NCBI RefSeq assembly: GCF_001509485.1
Contig: NZ_LLZI01000002.1
Location: 44,449 to 108,448, forward strand
Length of the DNA: 64,000 nt
Source: Streptomyces sp. NRRL F-4489
Lineage (GTDB): Bacteria; Actinomycetota; Actinomycetes; Streptomycetales; Streptomycetaceae
Reading direction: 5' to 3'
The notes under the pieces were generated by a model. It was given only the letters and a program-made list of their open reading frames with translations, had not been told where the DNA came from and did no database searches. Below are positions 1-8,163 of the stretch, in pieces (within the stretch, counting starts at the first letter, position 1; each line of letters starts with the position of its first letter). The position numbers and the translations under genes were made by a program.

Positions 1-918
1 GTCCCGGAACGCCGCCGAGCGCAGGACGAAGTCGAGCTGGTCGGTGGGCATGGCGTACTCGGCGGGCGCGGTGTCCACGACCGGTACCGGCGGGCGGCCG
101 GTCTGCCGGGCCACCGCCCGCGCGATCGCCGCGAACAGCTCGGCCACACTGGTCTGTTCACCGGTGCCGATCTCCCACGCCCGGCCCGCGACCGTGTCGA
201 GGGCGTCCAGGGCCGCGGTGAAGGCGCGGGCCGCGTCGTCGATGCCGAGCAGATCGCGTTTGGCGGTGCCGCCGTGCCAGACGGTCAGCGGCTGCCCCGC
301 GACGGCGCGCCGGGTCATCGACGCGACCACGCCCCGGTCCAGGTCGGCGGGGTCGGTGCCCAGGCTGTAGAGGGTGGACAGGCGCAGCGTGCTGCCGCGC
401 ACCAGGCCCTCGTCGGTGGCGTCCGCGATGGCCCGCTCGGCGGCCAGCTTGTGCCGGTCGTACGCGGTCAGCAGCGCCTCCGGCTCGACGCCGCGGGCGG
501 CCAGCGCGGCCGGCACCCGGGCGGTCTGGGAGAGCGACCCGGAGAACAGCAGGGCCGGCGGCCGGGCCCGGCGCTGCGCCCGGACCGCCTCGATGACGTC
601 GTGCACCAGGCCGAGGTTGACCCGCTCGGCGAGGGTGTCGCCGTCGGCCACCCGCCAGGTGCCCGAGCCGGAGATGTGCGCGACGAGGTGGATCACCACA
701 TCGGCGCCGGCCACCGCGTCGGCGACCGCGCCGGGCCGGGTCAGGTCGATCCGGCGCTCCTCGATCCGGGCGGCGGGGTGCGGCGGTACGGCCACCGGGC
801 GGCGGCCGACGAGCCGCAGGCGGACCGGCCGGCTCGCCAGCTCCCGGCTGACGGCCGTGCCGAGCAGGCCCGAGGCCCCGAGGACGGTGATCAGCGGTCC
901 CGTTCCCTGACCTGGCAC
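1..918 (-). CDS. NAD(P)-dependent dTDP-4-keto-6-deoxyhexose 4-ketoreductase (EryBIV-like), 3' end outside window
   Basis: The visible 306 codons encode a short-chain extended-SDR enzyme. The Rossmann GxxGxxG (GASGLLG) lies at residues 14-20 and the YxxxK catalytic pair at 153-157. Segments such as DVVIHLVAH and RDLLGIDDAARAF closely match what I remember of EryBIV and related ketoreductases, which reduce C4 of a TDP-4-keto-deoxysugar late in sugar-donor synthesis. I infer that function; substrate and stereochemistry cannot be read here. Start is GTG at 918, with GGAGAAC just upstream. Family members have about 320 residues, so only a short C-terminal tail is missing. It is the last visible gene of a leftward series behind the GNAT and aldo/keto reductase genes, which suggests a glycosylated-metabolite cluster continuing left of the window. 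Confidence 0.82.
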   Translation of the reverse strand, partial: MPGQGTGPLITVLGASGLLGTAVSRELASRPVRLRLVGRRPVAVPPHPAARIEERRIDLTRPGAVADAVAGADVVIHLVAHISGSGTWRVADGDTLAERVNLGLVHDVIEAVRAQRRARPPALLFSGSLSQTARVPAALAARGVEPEALLTAYDRHKLAAERAIADATDEGLVRGSTLRLSTLYSLGTDPADLDRGVVASMTRRAVAGQPLTVWHGGTAKRDLLGIDDAARAFTAALDALDTVAGRAWEIGTGEQTSVAELFAAIARAVARQTGRPPVPVVDTAPAEYAMPTDQLDFVLRSAAFRD

Positions 919-937
919 TGGTTCTCCTCAAATTCCT

Positions 938-970
<33 letters not shown>

Positions 971-1009
971 CGTGGCGGGTGGCGGCCGCGGGGCCCGGGG
1001 CGGCCGGGG

Positions 1010-1588
1010 TCAGGCGGCGGCCGGCGGGCGGTTGGGGTCGGCGCGCCAGCTCAGCCCCGGCCCCAGCACGTCGTCCAGCGCGCCGTCCACGTGCTGCTCC
1101 CAGTCGGCGCGGCGGAGCTCGTAGGTGTGCAGATCCCAGTGGCGGCCGCGGAAATAGAGATAGTCGCGGAGAATCGCGGTGGCGGTGCCGTCCTGGGAAT
1201 TGAGGCCGACCGAACCGAACGTCGCCTCGGTGGTCTGGGCGATCACCCTATCGACCGGGAACATCGCGAAGGCATAGTTGATCGTCAGGTAAATCGCCTC
1301 GGAACCGACCCCGAGCCGGGCCCGTTCGGGATCCAGATACACACCGGACTTGATGTGCCCGGCGGCATCGAGCCCGTGCAGGGTGGCGAAACCGAGCAGA
1401 TCTCCGCTGCCCTTGCGGGTGACGAGAAATGCCGCGTCACATTTCGACAGATCGCGATTGCCGGCCCGGCCGGTCGGGCTGACGTTCTCGATTCCGGTCC
1501 GCAGCATGGTGCGGATCAGATCCGCGTGGTGCGCGGTGGACGCCGGGCGGAATGCCAGCCGGCGGGACGTGGTGTGCGGGAAGAGCAC
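1010..1588 (-). CDS. GNAT-family N-acetyltransferase
   Basis: The 192-residue protein has the GNAT layout: an N-terminal strand-helix segment, a central DLLGFATLHGLD strand, and an ERARLGVGSEAI stretch that matches the acetyl-CoA pyrophosphate loop (R/Q-x-x-G-x-G/A). It would transfer an acetyl group from acetyl-CoA to an amine; the acceptor is unknown. Start is GTG at 1588, with a GGAGAG element somewhat far upstream. The aldo/keto reductase ends 30 bp upstream on the same strand and the ketoreductase follows 91 bp downstream, so the three are probably co-transcribed. Amino-sugar or resistance acetylation is possible but is inference only. Confidence 0.7.
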   Translation of the reverse strand: MLFPHTTSRRLAFRPASTAHHADLIRTMLRTGIENVSPTGRAGNRDLSKCDAAFLVTRKGSGDLLGFATLHGLDAAGHIKSGVYLDPERARLGVGSEAIYLTINYAFAMFPVDRVIAQTTEATFGSVGLNSQDGTATAILRDYLYFRGRHWDLHTYELRRADWEQHVDGALDDVLGPGLSWRADPNRPPAAA

Positions 1589-1618
1589 GGCGGTCGTCCA
1601 ATCTCTCCGGGAAGGGCC

Positions 1619-2638
1619 TTATGCGGACGGCCGGTCGCCGGCCGCCTCCGGGGCGTCCGCGAGGCCGGTACGGGCCTCCCGCAGCCGGTCCCAGTGCATC
1701 TCGCCGACCGCGGCCGGCAGGGTGTCGAGCCGGTGCAGGTCCTCGGCGGACAGCCGCAGGCCGGCCGCCGCGACGTTCTCCTCCAGCCAGTGCAGATGGC
1801 GGGTGCCGGGGATCGGGACGACGTCCGGGCCCTGCGCGAGCGCCCAGGCGATGGCCACCTGGGACGGGGTGGCGCCGCCGTGCCGGGCGGCGACCTGGCG
1901 CAGCCCGTCGAGGATCACCTCGTTGGCGCGCATCGCCTCGGCCCGGAACCGCGGGTCGCGGACCCGGGAGTCGCCGGCGCCCAGCCGGTCGGGGGAGACC
2001 CGGCCGGAGAGGAAGCCGCGCCCGATGGGGGCGAAGGCGAGGAAGCCGACGCCGTTGCGCCGGCACCACGGCAGGATCTCCCGCTTGCTCTGCGGCGCCC
2101 ACACCGACAGCTCGTACTGCACCGTGGTGAGCGGGAAGATGGCGTGGATCTCGTCCAGTTCGGCGCAGGTGGCGTGCGAGATGCCCAGGGCGCGGACCTT
2201 GCCGGCGGTGACCAGCTCGGCGAGCGCGCCCCAGGTCTCGGCGAGCGGGACGGCGGGGTCCACGCGGTGCAGCTGGTACAGGTCGATGGTGTCGGTGCGC
2301 AGCCGGCGCAGCGAGGCGTCACAGGCCCGCCGCAGGTGCTCGGGGCGGCCGTCGCGCCGGAAGCGGCCGTCGGGGCCGGCGACCATTCCGCATTTGGTCG
2401 CCAGCACCGCCTCGGAACGGCGGTGTTCGAGCGCGCGGCCGATCAACTCCTCATTGGTGAACGGTCCGTAGACATCGGCCGTGTCGAAGAGATTGACGCC
2501 GAGATCCAGGGCCCGGTGGATGACCCGGATGGATTCCCGGTCGTCCCGCGGGCCGGTCTCGTAGCCATAGGACATGGAACTGCAGCCGAGGCCGAGCGCG
2601 CTCACGGAAAAACCTTCCGCCAGCTTGATCTCCCACAT
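1619..2638 (-). CDS. aldo/keto reductase family oxidoreductase
   Basis: The 339-residue TIM-barrel aldo/keto reductase shows the full catalytic tetrad: D52 and Y57 in FDTADVYG, K82 in LATKCG, and H124 in YQLHRVD. The C-terminal VPIPGTRH segment corresponds to the NADPH-binding region. It would reduce an aldehyde or ketone with NADPH. The sequence looks closer to the general YakC/AKR13-type group than to the deoxysugar 2,3-reductases of the EryBII type, so a sugar role is possible but unproven. ATG at 2638 is chosen because the family N-terminus aligns there; the GGAG is about 10 nt upstream. The acetyltransferase gene follows after 30 bp. Confidence 0.85.
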   Translation of the reverse strand: MWEIKLAEGFSVSALGLGCSSMSYGYETGPRDDRESIRVIHRALDLGVNLFDTADVYGPFTNEELIGRALEHRRSEAVLATKCGMVAGPDGRFRRDGRPEHLRRACDASLRRLRTDTIDLYQLHRVDPAVPLAETWGALAELVTAGKVRALGISHATCAELDEIHAIFPLTTVQYELSVWAPQSKREILPWCRRNGVGFLAFAPIGRGFLSGRVSPDRLGAGDSRVRDPRFRAEAMRANEVILDGLRQVAARHGGATPSQVAIAWALAQGPDVVPIPGTRHLHWLEENVAAAGLRLSAEDLHRLDTLPAAVGEMHWDRLREARTGLADAPEAAGDRPSA

Positions 2639-2793
2639 CTGGTGCGTACTCCAAAATATCCGGTGTCGACGATACGGGGCGGCCGGGAAACCCTGGGCTT
2701 TCCCGCGGCACACATCGATATATGTCCGGGGCTTCAGCGCCGTCCCGCATCTTTCCGTATCCGCCCGGCCGTTCGGGAGTTGCCGGTGCGCAT

Positions 2794-4386
2794 TTACTGT
2801 CCGGGCCCGGCGGAATTCCGCTCGCCGGCCGGCCGGAGAATCTCCGCGAGGAGTTCGGGGGCGGCCTCGCCGGCGAAGGTGAGGAACTGCTCCACCGTCA
2901 TGTCCGGGGCGTGGTAGAAGCGGTGGCCGGCCGCGGTGGGCACGCCGACGCTCACCAGCCCCAGCCACCGCTGCACCAGCGACTGGCGGAGCTTGAGCCC
3001 CAGCACCGCGTCCCGCCGCAGCACCGCGGTCTCCCGCCGGGACACCCCGTGCCGCATGACCAGATACCGCCCGGCGCAGGTGTGCCCCAGCGTGCGGTAC
3101 GCGACCACGGCCAGCAGGACCGGCAGCGGCGCGCCCCACAGCGGGACCGTCCACAGCCACCCCGGGACCACGCCGGTGGCGCCCAGCCAGGCCAGCAGTC
3201 CCGCCGACGCGGCGCAGCACACCGCCGCCCACAGCAGCCGGCGGACCAGCGCGGTCAGCGGATGGCGGCGCAGCGGCGCCTCGAGTGGCCGCTCCGGCCC
3301 GGGCAGGACCAGGCCCGCCACCCGCCGGGCCTCCGCGGCCGGCCCGCGCGGCAGGATCACGGCGGCCGGTTCGCTGGTGAGCGACCAGGCGGCCAGGCCG
3401 GTGGAGATGACAGAGGTCTCGGTCAGCCCGATCCAGCGCCAGAACAGCGGCTGGCTGAGGTGGATCCCGCGCAGCCGCCTGTCGTCGCGGTGCACCTCCC
3501 GGGTGGACAGCAGGCCCTGCCGGGTGACCAGCGCGGTGCCGTCCTCCGTTGTCCGGCGGACGAGCCGGAAGTGCCAGTTGTCCTTCACGAAGCCGCTGGC
3601 CAGCGCGCAGAAGCCGAGGACGGCGACCACACCGGCCCACAGCGCCCAGGCGGCCGGGCGGCTGGGCGCGAGGTGGTCGATCAGCCGGTCCAGGGGGCCG
3701 ATGAGGTCCAGATTGACCAGGTCCAGCAGCGAGTCCAGGCTCCACAGCAGCAGCCCGCCGACGAGCATGCCCCAGATGTTGATGACGTTGTAGAAGATCC
3801 AGAACCAGCGGGCCCGGGAGAGCACGGTCTCCTCCGCGGCGCTCTCCTGCCCGGCCTTGGCGGCCGCCTCCGCCTCGCCGGCAGCGTCCGGCGCCGCGCC
3901 GCGCAGCAGTTCGCGGCGCAGCGCCTCGGCCTTGTCCTTGGAGACGGCGTCCAGCCGCAGCGCGGGCCGGGACCGGCCGGAGCTGATGACCACCACCCGC
4001 AGCCCGGCCATCCGGTGGCGCAGCCTCGCCTTGTGGTCGACGGTCCGGATCCGCTCGCGCGGCACCTGGCGGTAGACCCGCAGGATCCGGCCGGTGTGGA
4101 TCTCCACCAGCTCGTCGGTGACGCGGTAGCGCGTGCGCAGCCAGCGCAGGACGTCCAGGGCGCTGATGACCATGCCGATCGTGGTCGCGGTGATCGCCGG
4201 CCACAGGTCCGACAGCTGCCGCCCGGTGCCGAAGAAGACCATGGAGAGCACGGTCGGCAGGGTGGAGAGCACCAGCCGCGCCAAGTTCACCCAGACCAGG
4301 CGGCCGTTGAGCCGCTGCCAGGGCACCTCGTCGCCGGGCGGCTCCGGCGCCGGGGCGGTGTGCTCCGGGGCTTCCGCCGTCGTCAC
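2794..4386 (-). CDS. PH domain-containing membrane protein (YdbT-like)
   Basis: The 530-residue protein carries bacterial PH (bPH2) repeats between membrane segments, as in YdbT-type proteins. Paired hydrophobic stretches lie near residues 26-66, 190-215 and 240-260, with another pair in the C-terminal third. The YRVTDELVEIHTGRI and YRQVPRERIRTVD stretches are typical of the fold. The biochemical role is unknown; in Bacillus the YdbS/YdbT pair is linked to antimicrobial-peptide tolerance, which is only a hint here. The GTG start at 4386 overlaps the TGA of the preceding gene by 4 bp, so the two PH proteins are translationally coupled and likely act together in the membrane. Confidence 0.82.
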   Translation of the reverse strand: MTTAEAPEHTAPAPEPPGDEVPWQRLNGRLVWVNLARLVLSTLPTVLSMVFFGTGRQLSDLWPAITATTIGMVISALDVLRWLRTRYRVTDELVEIHTGRILRVYRQVPRERIRTVDHKARLRHRMAGLRVVVISSGRSRPALRLDAVSKDKAEALRRELLRGAAPDAAGEAEAAAKAGQESAAEETVLSRARWFWIFYNVINIWGMLVGGLLLWSLDSLLDLVNLDLIGPLDRLIDHLAPSRPAAWALWAGVVAVLGFCALASGFVKDNWHFRLVRRTTEDGTALVTRQGLLSTREVHRDDRRLRGIHLSQPLFWRWIGLTETSVISTGLAAWSLTSEPAAVILPRGPAAEARRVAGLVLPGPERPLEAPLRRHPLTALVRRLLWAAVCCAASAGLLAWLGATGVVPGWLWTVPLWGAPLPVLLAVVAYRTLGHTCAGRYLVMRHGVSRRETAVLRRDAVLGLKLRQSLVQRWLGLVSVGVPTAAGHRFYHAPDMTVEQFLTFAGEAAPELLAEILRPAGERNSAGPGQ

Positions 4387-4931
4387 GTCGCGTCCCCCGG
4401 GGTGGCCTGGGTGATCGCGGTCAGTTCGGCGGCGGCCCGCGCCACCACGTCGGCGTCCAGCCCGACGATCTTGACGTGGCCCTCGTGCGCGGCGGTCACC
4501 ACCCGGAGGGTGGCCAGCCCCAGCCACTGCTGCACGGGCCCGCGCGCCACGTCCACGCTCTGGATGCGGGAGATCGGGATGATCCGCCACTCCCGCACCA
4601 GCCAGCCCTTGAGTTCGTAGACGGCGAGGTCGGTGCACTCCCAGCGGTGGACGCGGTAGCGCACCGAGGGCATCACCGCGCCGGTCACCAGATGGGCGGC
4701 GGCGGTGGCGAGGAGGACCGGACCGATCCAGGTCCGGCCCCCCTCCCACAGCCAGTACGTGATCCCCAGCGCGCCGACCGAGACGACCAGCGACAGCGCG
4801 ACCCGGATCGTCCACCACCACACCGCGCGGCGTTCCACGCGGTGGCGGGGCGGGCGTATTCGGGATTGCCGGTCGCCGGCCGAAAGTGCCAAAGGCGGCA
4901 CCTCTTCTCCAGTCATGCCGCTATCGTGCAC
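4383..4931 (-). CDS. PH domain-containing membrane protein (YdbS-like)
   Basis: The 182-residue protein has two adjacent membrane helices around residues 38-85, followed by one bPH2 domain with the characteristic YRVHRWECTDLAVYELKGWL and RIQSVDVARGPVQQWLG segments. It forms the small partner of the YdbT-like protein encoded immediately downstream with a 4-bp overlap. GTG at 4931 is preferred over the ATG five codons later because GGGAGAAAGG lies 5-10 nt before it. The gene begins 47 bp after the LmbU-family regulator stop, so all three leftward genes may share a transcript. Confidence 0.82.
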   Translation of the reverse strand: MHDSGMTGEEVPPLALSAGDRQSRIRPPRHRVERRAVWWWTIRVALSLVVSVGALGITYWLWEGGRTWIGPVLLATAAAHLVTGAVMPSVRYRVHRWECTDLAVYELKGWLVREWRIIPISRIQSVDVARGPVQQWLGLATLRVVTAAHEGHVKIVGLDADVVARAAAELTAITQATPGDAT

Positions 4932-4978
4932 CGCCTTTCTCCCGGAACGCGATGATGCGTAACGGAATAAACGCGCGG

Positions 4979-5617
4979 TCAGCCGCTGATGGCCGGAGCG
5001 GAATTCGCCGCGTCGTCCAGCACCGTGGTGATCCAGGTGAGCAGGTCTTTCCCGGTGCGCACGGCGGCGGCCTGCCAGAGTTCGCGCTGACCGTCATCCG
5101 GTTTCATTTTCAACTGCACCGCGCGTTCGGCCGCGCCGGTGATTTCCTTGCGGACCCGCACCTGCCGCCGGAGTTCGTTCCGCGACCAGCGCTGCTCGGC
5201 GGCCCGGGCCAGCCACTGGCCCCGCTCCTCCTCCGGCAGCCCCGCGACCTCGGCGTGGTGCTGGAAGCTCAGGGCCTCGTGGCGCTGGTGCGGGGCGAAC
5301 CGCCGGGCCACCCAGGCGTAGTTCCGCAGCGTCTGGTAGTCGAGCGAGGTCTGCGCGATCGCGTGCTTATAGCGGTTGGGGAATTCCGCCTGACCGTAGA
5401 GCAGCCAGTCGCCGAGCCACCAGGCGGACGAACTGGAAATCTCCTGGATCTGCCGGCCCAGGCTGCGCCAGGCATCGATGGACATCCCCCGGGGGATACA
5501 GAGAGCGGTTCTTCCGCGCACCGCCTGGCCCGGTGACGCCGACGGACCGGTTTGCGGGCCGCTTCTTCCGGCCGCGACGACCGGGTTCACCGATTTACGC
5601 AGAGCACCATCGAGCAC
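4979..5617 (-). CDS. LmbU-family transcriptional regulator (copy 1)
   Basis: This protein belongs to the family of LmbU (lincomycin cluster) and NovE (novobiocin cluster), DNA-binding regulators largely restricted to actinomycete antibiotic clusters. The diagnostic core SSAWWLGDWLLYGQ followed by LDYQTLRNYAWVARRF is present. It shares this core, the LSFQHHAEVA block and the C-terminal layout with copy 2 at 9018, so the two are paralogues flanking the SARP gene. The start is uncertain: GTG codons at 5626, 5617 and 5590 are all in frame and none has a well-spaced ribosome site. 5617 gives an N-terminus of similar length to copy 2. It is transcribed divergently from the SARP gene, and the shared 316-bp region holds an 18-bp palindrome. 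Confidence 0.85.
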   Translation of the reverse strand: MLDGALRKSVNPVVAAGRSGPQTGPSASPGQAVRGRTALCIPRGMSIDAWRSLGRQIQEISSSSAWWLGDWLLYGQAEFPNRYKHAIAQTSLDYQTLRNYAWVARRFAPHQRHEALSFQHHAEVAGLPEEERGQWLARAAEQRWSRNELRRQVRVRKEITGAAERAVQLKMKPDDGQRELWQAAAVRTGKDLLTWITTVLDDAANSAPAISG

Positions 5618-5933
5618 TCCCCTCACCGCCTCTCGCTGCGTGGCATTTCGTCCATGGAACACCGGCCGCGGCGGTATCTCCTTGATGCGATCTGGACGGC
5701 CTCCAAACGCGCTGGTTGGAGTCGGCGGAAACGTTCCGCGGCGCCGACCGGACGGCTCGTTTCCGTCCCGCCGGCGGGACGCCGCCGGACCGCCCGCGGA
5801 CCCCGGCACCCCCTCCCACCTGCACCGTTCGCACGTCTTGTGGGCAGTCGTGGCGGTAGATAAGGGCGTGCACCGGAGCGTGTTCTATTGCTGGGCTATG
5901 ATCACGCCGGAGGGGAGTAGGAGGGGGAAACGC
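5618..5933. promoter_or_regulatory. divergent regulatory region between LmbU copy 1 and SARP
   Basis: This 316-bp non-coding gap must hold the promoters of both regulators. It contains a perfect 18-bp palindrome (CGTCCCGCC|GGCGGGACG, 5764-5781) and a second inverted repeat, GCGGAA-N3-TTCCGC, at 5725-5739. Either could be an operator for LmbU, the SARP or an outside regulator. I did not find clear SARP heptamer direct repeats or an unambiguous -10/-35 pair. Confidence 0.5.
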
Positions 5934-7853
5934 ATGCCTGCCTCTCTGACCGCAACGCTTCTCGGACCGGTGCTGGCGGTACGGGAAGGACGCCAGCTCG
6001 AACTCGGGTCCCCGACACAGCGGACGATCTTCGCTGTGCTCGCCGCCCACGCGAACCGCACCGTCAGCCGCGACGACCTGGTCGAGGCCATCTGGGGCGA
6101 CAACGCCCCGCCCACCGCCGTCAACAGCGTCTACACCTATGTCTCCAGGCTGCGGAACTCCCTGCGGCCCGAACGCCCCGACGGGCACGCCGAGTTACTG
6201 GTCTCCGACCGCTCCGGCTACATGCTGCGCGTCGCGCCCGAGGGCGTGGACACCGAGCAGTTCGCCACCGCCCTGACCACCGCCCGCCGGCTGCGGGCCG
6301 AGGGCGCGGCACCCCGGGCGGTCCGCGAACTGGAAGCGGGACTGGGGCTGTGGCGCGGAACCCCCTACGGGGGCGCCATCGGCCCCTTCGTGCACGCCGA
6401 GCGCGCCCGGCTCGCCGAGGCCCGCCTGCTGGCCCTGGAGGACTGCGCCGAGATGCTGCTGGACCTCGGCCGCCCGGTCGCCCTGGTCGGCGAACTCTCC
6501 GCGCTGGTCCGCCACCACCCGCTGCGGGAGCGCCTGCGCTACCTCCTCATGCGCTGCTACGTCGACCTCGGCTGGCACGCCGACGCCGTGCGGGAGTACC
6601 ACTCGCTGCGCGAACAACTCGTCGAGGAGCAGGGCATGGAGCCCGGCAGCCACCTCCAGCAGCTCTACGAGCAGGTGCTGCGCGGTGAGCCCGGGGCCGC
6701 GTCAGCGCTCCGCCCGGCGCGCGAGCCCGGCCCCCCGCCGCCCGAAGGCACCGGCCGCCGGCCTGCCGCCCTGTCCCAACTCGTCCGCGACGTCCCGGGG
6801 TTCACCGGCCGGACGGCGGAGCTGGCGCGGCTTTCCGCGCTGGCGCAGGAGGCGGTCGCCGAGCCCACCCTGCTGCTGGTCACCGGCGGCCCCGGGGTCG
6901 GCAAGACGGCGCTGGCCACCCGCTTCGCGCACGCGATGGCCCACCGCTATCCGGACGGCCAGCTCCATGTCGACCTGCACGCCGCCGGCACACCGGACCG
7001 GCAGGCGCCCGAGGCCGCGATCCGCCATCTGGTGGCCGCCCTGGGCCAGCCCCCGCCGTCCGAGAGCATCGACGCCCGGGCCGCCTACCGCAGCCTGGTC
7101 GCCGGCCGCCGGCTGCTGATCGTCCTGGACGACGCGGCCGGCGCCCAGCAGGTCCGGGCGCTGCTCCCGGGCACCCCGTCCGCCCTGGTCGTCGTCACCA
7201 GCCGCAACGGTCTGGCCGGGCTGATCGCCCGGGACGGCGCGCGGCGGATCGTCCTGGACGGGATGGCCGAGGAGGACGGCGTCCGGCTCTTCGCCCGGAT
7301 CGTCGGCGAGCCGTTCACCACCCGGCACCGCGCCGCCGTGCGGCGGCTGGTGGCCGCCTGCGACGGGATGCCGCTGGCGCTGCGGATCGCCGCCACCCGC
7401 GTCAAGGTCGCCCCCTCGCCCGAGGACGCGCTGGCCTGCTTCGAGAACGCCGACCCGGTCGACTTCCTGGAGCTGCCCGGCGACCGCGAGTCCTCGCTGC
7501 GCACCGTCATCGGCTGGTCCTACGACGCGCTGCCCCCCGAGGCCGCCCACGTCTTCATGGCGCTCGGCCTCCAGGAGTCGCGGGTGATCACGCTGCCCCT
7601 GGCCATGGGGCTGAGCGGGATGGACCGCCCGCAGTGCAAGCGCGCCCTGCAGACCCTGGCCGACGCGGGCCTGCTGCGCGAGGTGGCCCCGGACCGCTTC
7701 CGCCTGGACGCTCTGATTCTCGCGTACGCGCAGTGGCTGGGGAAGCCGCAGAGCCTCGTTCCCCGTCAACGCGACGTGTCCTGCACCCGATTAGCCACGA
7801 TCACCACGATCGCGCCGAGCACGGAGAGCGAGAGATTGCAGATGACCTCGTAG
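5934..7853 (+). CDS. SARP-family transcriptional activator with NB-ARC/STAND ATPase domain
   Basis: The 639-residue pathway-type activator has an N-terminal OmpR-like winged helix (residues 5-95), a BTAD domain (about 100-245), then an NB-ARC/STAND NTPase with Walker A GGPGVGKTA near residue 320. It matches the 'medium' SARP layout (PolY-like) rather than full AfsR, because the C-terminal TPR array is absent and the protein stops soon after the ATPase. ATG at 5934 is chosen for the strong AGGAGGGGG 6 nt upstream. Two TTA codons (6195-6197 and 7791-7793) make translation probably bldA-dependent. The last 88 bp overlap an antisense membrane-protein gene, and the tail after DALILAYAQWLG has no familiar domain. 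Confidence 0.9.
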   Translation: MPASLTATLLGPVLAVREGRQLELGSPTQRTIFAVLAAHANRTVSRDDLVEAIWGDNAPPTAVNSVYTYVSRLRNSLRPERPDGHAELLVSDRSGYMLRVAPEGVDTEQFATALTTARRLRAEGAAPRAVRELEAGLGLWRGTPYGGAIGPFVHAERARLAEARLLALEDCAEMLLDLGRPVALVGELSALVRHHPLRERLRYLLMRCYVDLGWHADAVREYHSLREQLVEEQGMEPGSHLQQLYEQVLRGEPGAASALRPAREPGPPPPEGTGRRPAALSQLVRDVPGFTGRTAELARLSALAQEAVAEPTLLLVTGGPGVGKTALATRFAHAMAHRYPDGQLHVDLHAAGTPDRQAPEAAIRHLVAALGQPPPSESIDARAAYRSLVAGRRLLIVLDDAAGAQQVRALLPGTPSALVVVTSRNGLAGLIARDGARRIVLDGMAEEDGVRLFARIVGEPFTTRHRAAVRRLVAACDGMPLALRIAATRVKVAPSPEDALACFENADPVDFLELPGDRESSLRTVIGWSYDALPPEAAHVFMALGLQESRVITLPLAMGLSGMDRPQCKRALQTLADAGLLREVAPDRFRLDALILAYAQWLGKPQSLVPRQRDVSCTRLATITTIAPSTESERLQMTS

Positions 7854-8002
7854 CCCTGGAGCGGCGGGATGTGCGGGATGACGTAGCGGTTGACGACGTT
7901 GAGCACCGGGCCCAGGAACGGCTGGGACGCCAACTGGTCGATGGTGCCGCTGAGTCCGGCGACGACCAGGAAGAGTCCGAGGAGCTGCACCAGCTTTGCC
8001 AT
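7766..8002 (-). CDS. small predicted membrane protein
   Basis: The 78-residue protein has an N-terminal hydrophobic segment (LVQLLGLFLVVAGLSG) and a C-terminal helix (LSLSVLGAIVVIVA), so it is probably a two-pass inner-membrane protein with a central NVVNRYVIPHIPPLQGYE loop. I do not recognise a functional family. Its 3' end overlaps the antisense tail of the SARP gene by 88 bp. It is divergent from the response-regulator gene at 8164, and the 161-bp region between them holds three related repeat motifs, so it may be controlled by that regulator. Confidence 0.6.
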   Translation of the reverse strand: MAKLVQLLGLFLVVAGLSGTIDQLASQPFLGPVLNVVNRYVIPHIPPLQGYEVICNLSLSVLGAIVVIVANRVQDTSR

Positions 8003-8060
8003 GCGGCCACGCTAGGCGGCGGCGCCGGGCGGCCGGATCGGCCATCGGTACCGCCCGCGC

Positions 8061-8128
8061 CGACCGAAGTCCCGCCGCTGGCGGCGCCGGGCCGGACCAA
8101 AGTACGTCCGCCGGCCGACTTCGGTACC
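8061..8128. promoter_or_regulatory. candidate response-regulator binding repeats
   Basis: Three related motifs lie upstream of the response-regulator gene: GACCGAAGTCC near 8062-8072, GACCAAAGTAC at 8095-8105, and the inverted form GACTTCGGTACC at 8117-8128. The shared core is ACC(G/A)AAGT. The arrangement, two direct copies and one inverted, between divergent genes resembles an autoregulatory operator. Binding is inferred. Confidence 0.5.
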
Positions 8129-8163
8129 GGCCGCCTGTCACAGCCACCCGTTACGCTGACCGC

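Noticed and set aside
1619..4204. 861-residue fused reading of PH-domain DNA and aldo/keto reductase on the minus strand
   Set aside because: The first two thirds are out of frame with the PH gene; only the last 339 residues match a family. The aldo/keto reductase starts at 2638.
4979..5809. Full 276-residue version of LmbU copy 1
   Set aside because: The first 60 residues are Arg/Pro-rich with no family match and have no ribosome site; a start near 5617 gives the normal length.
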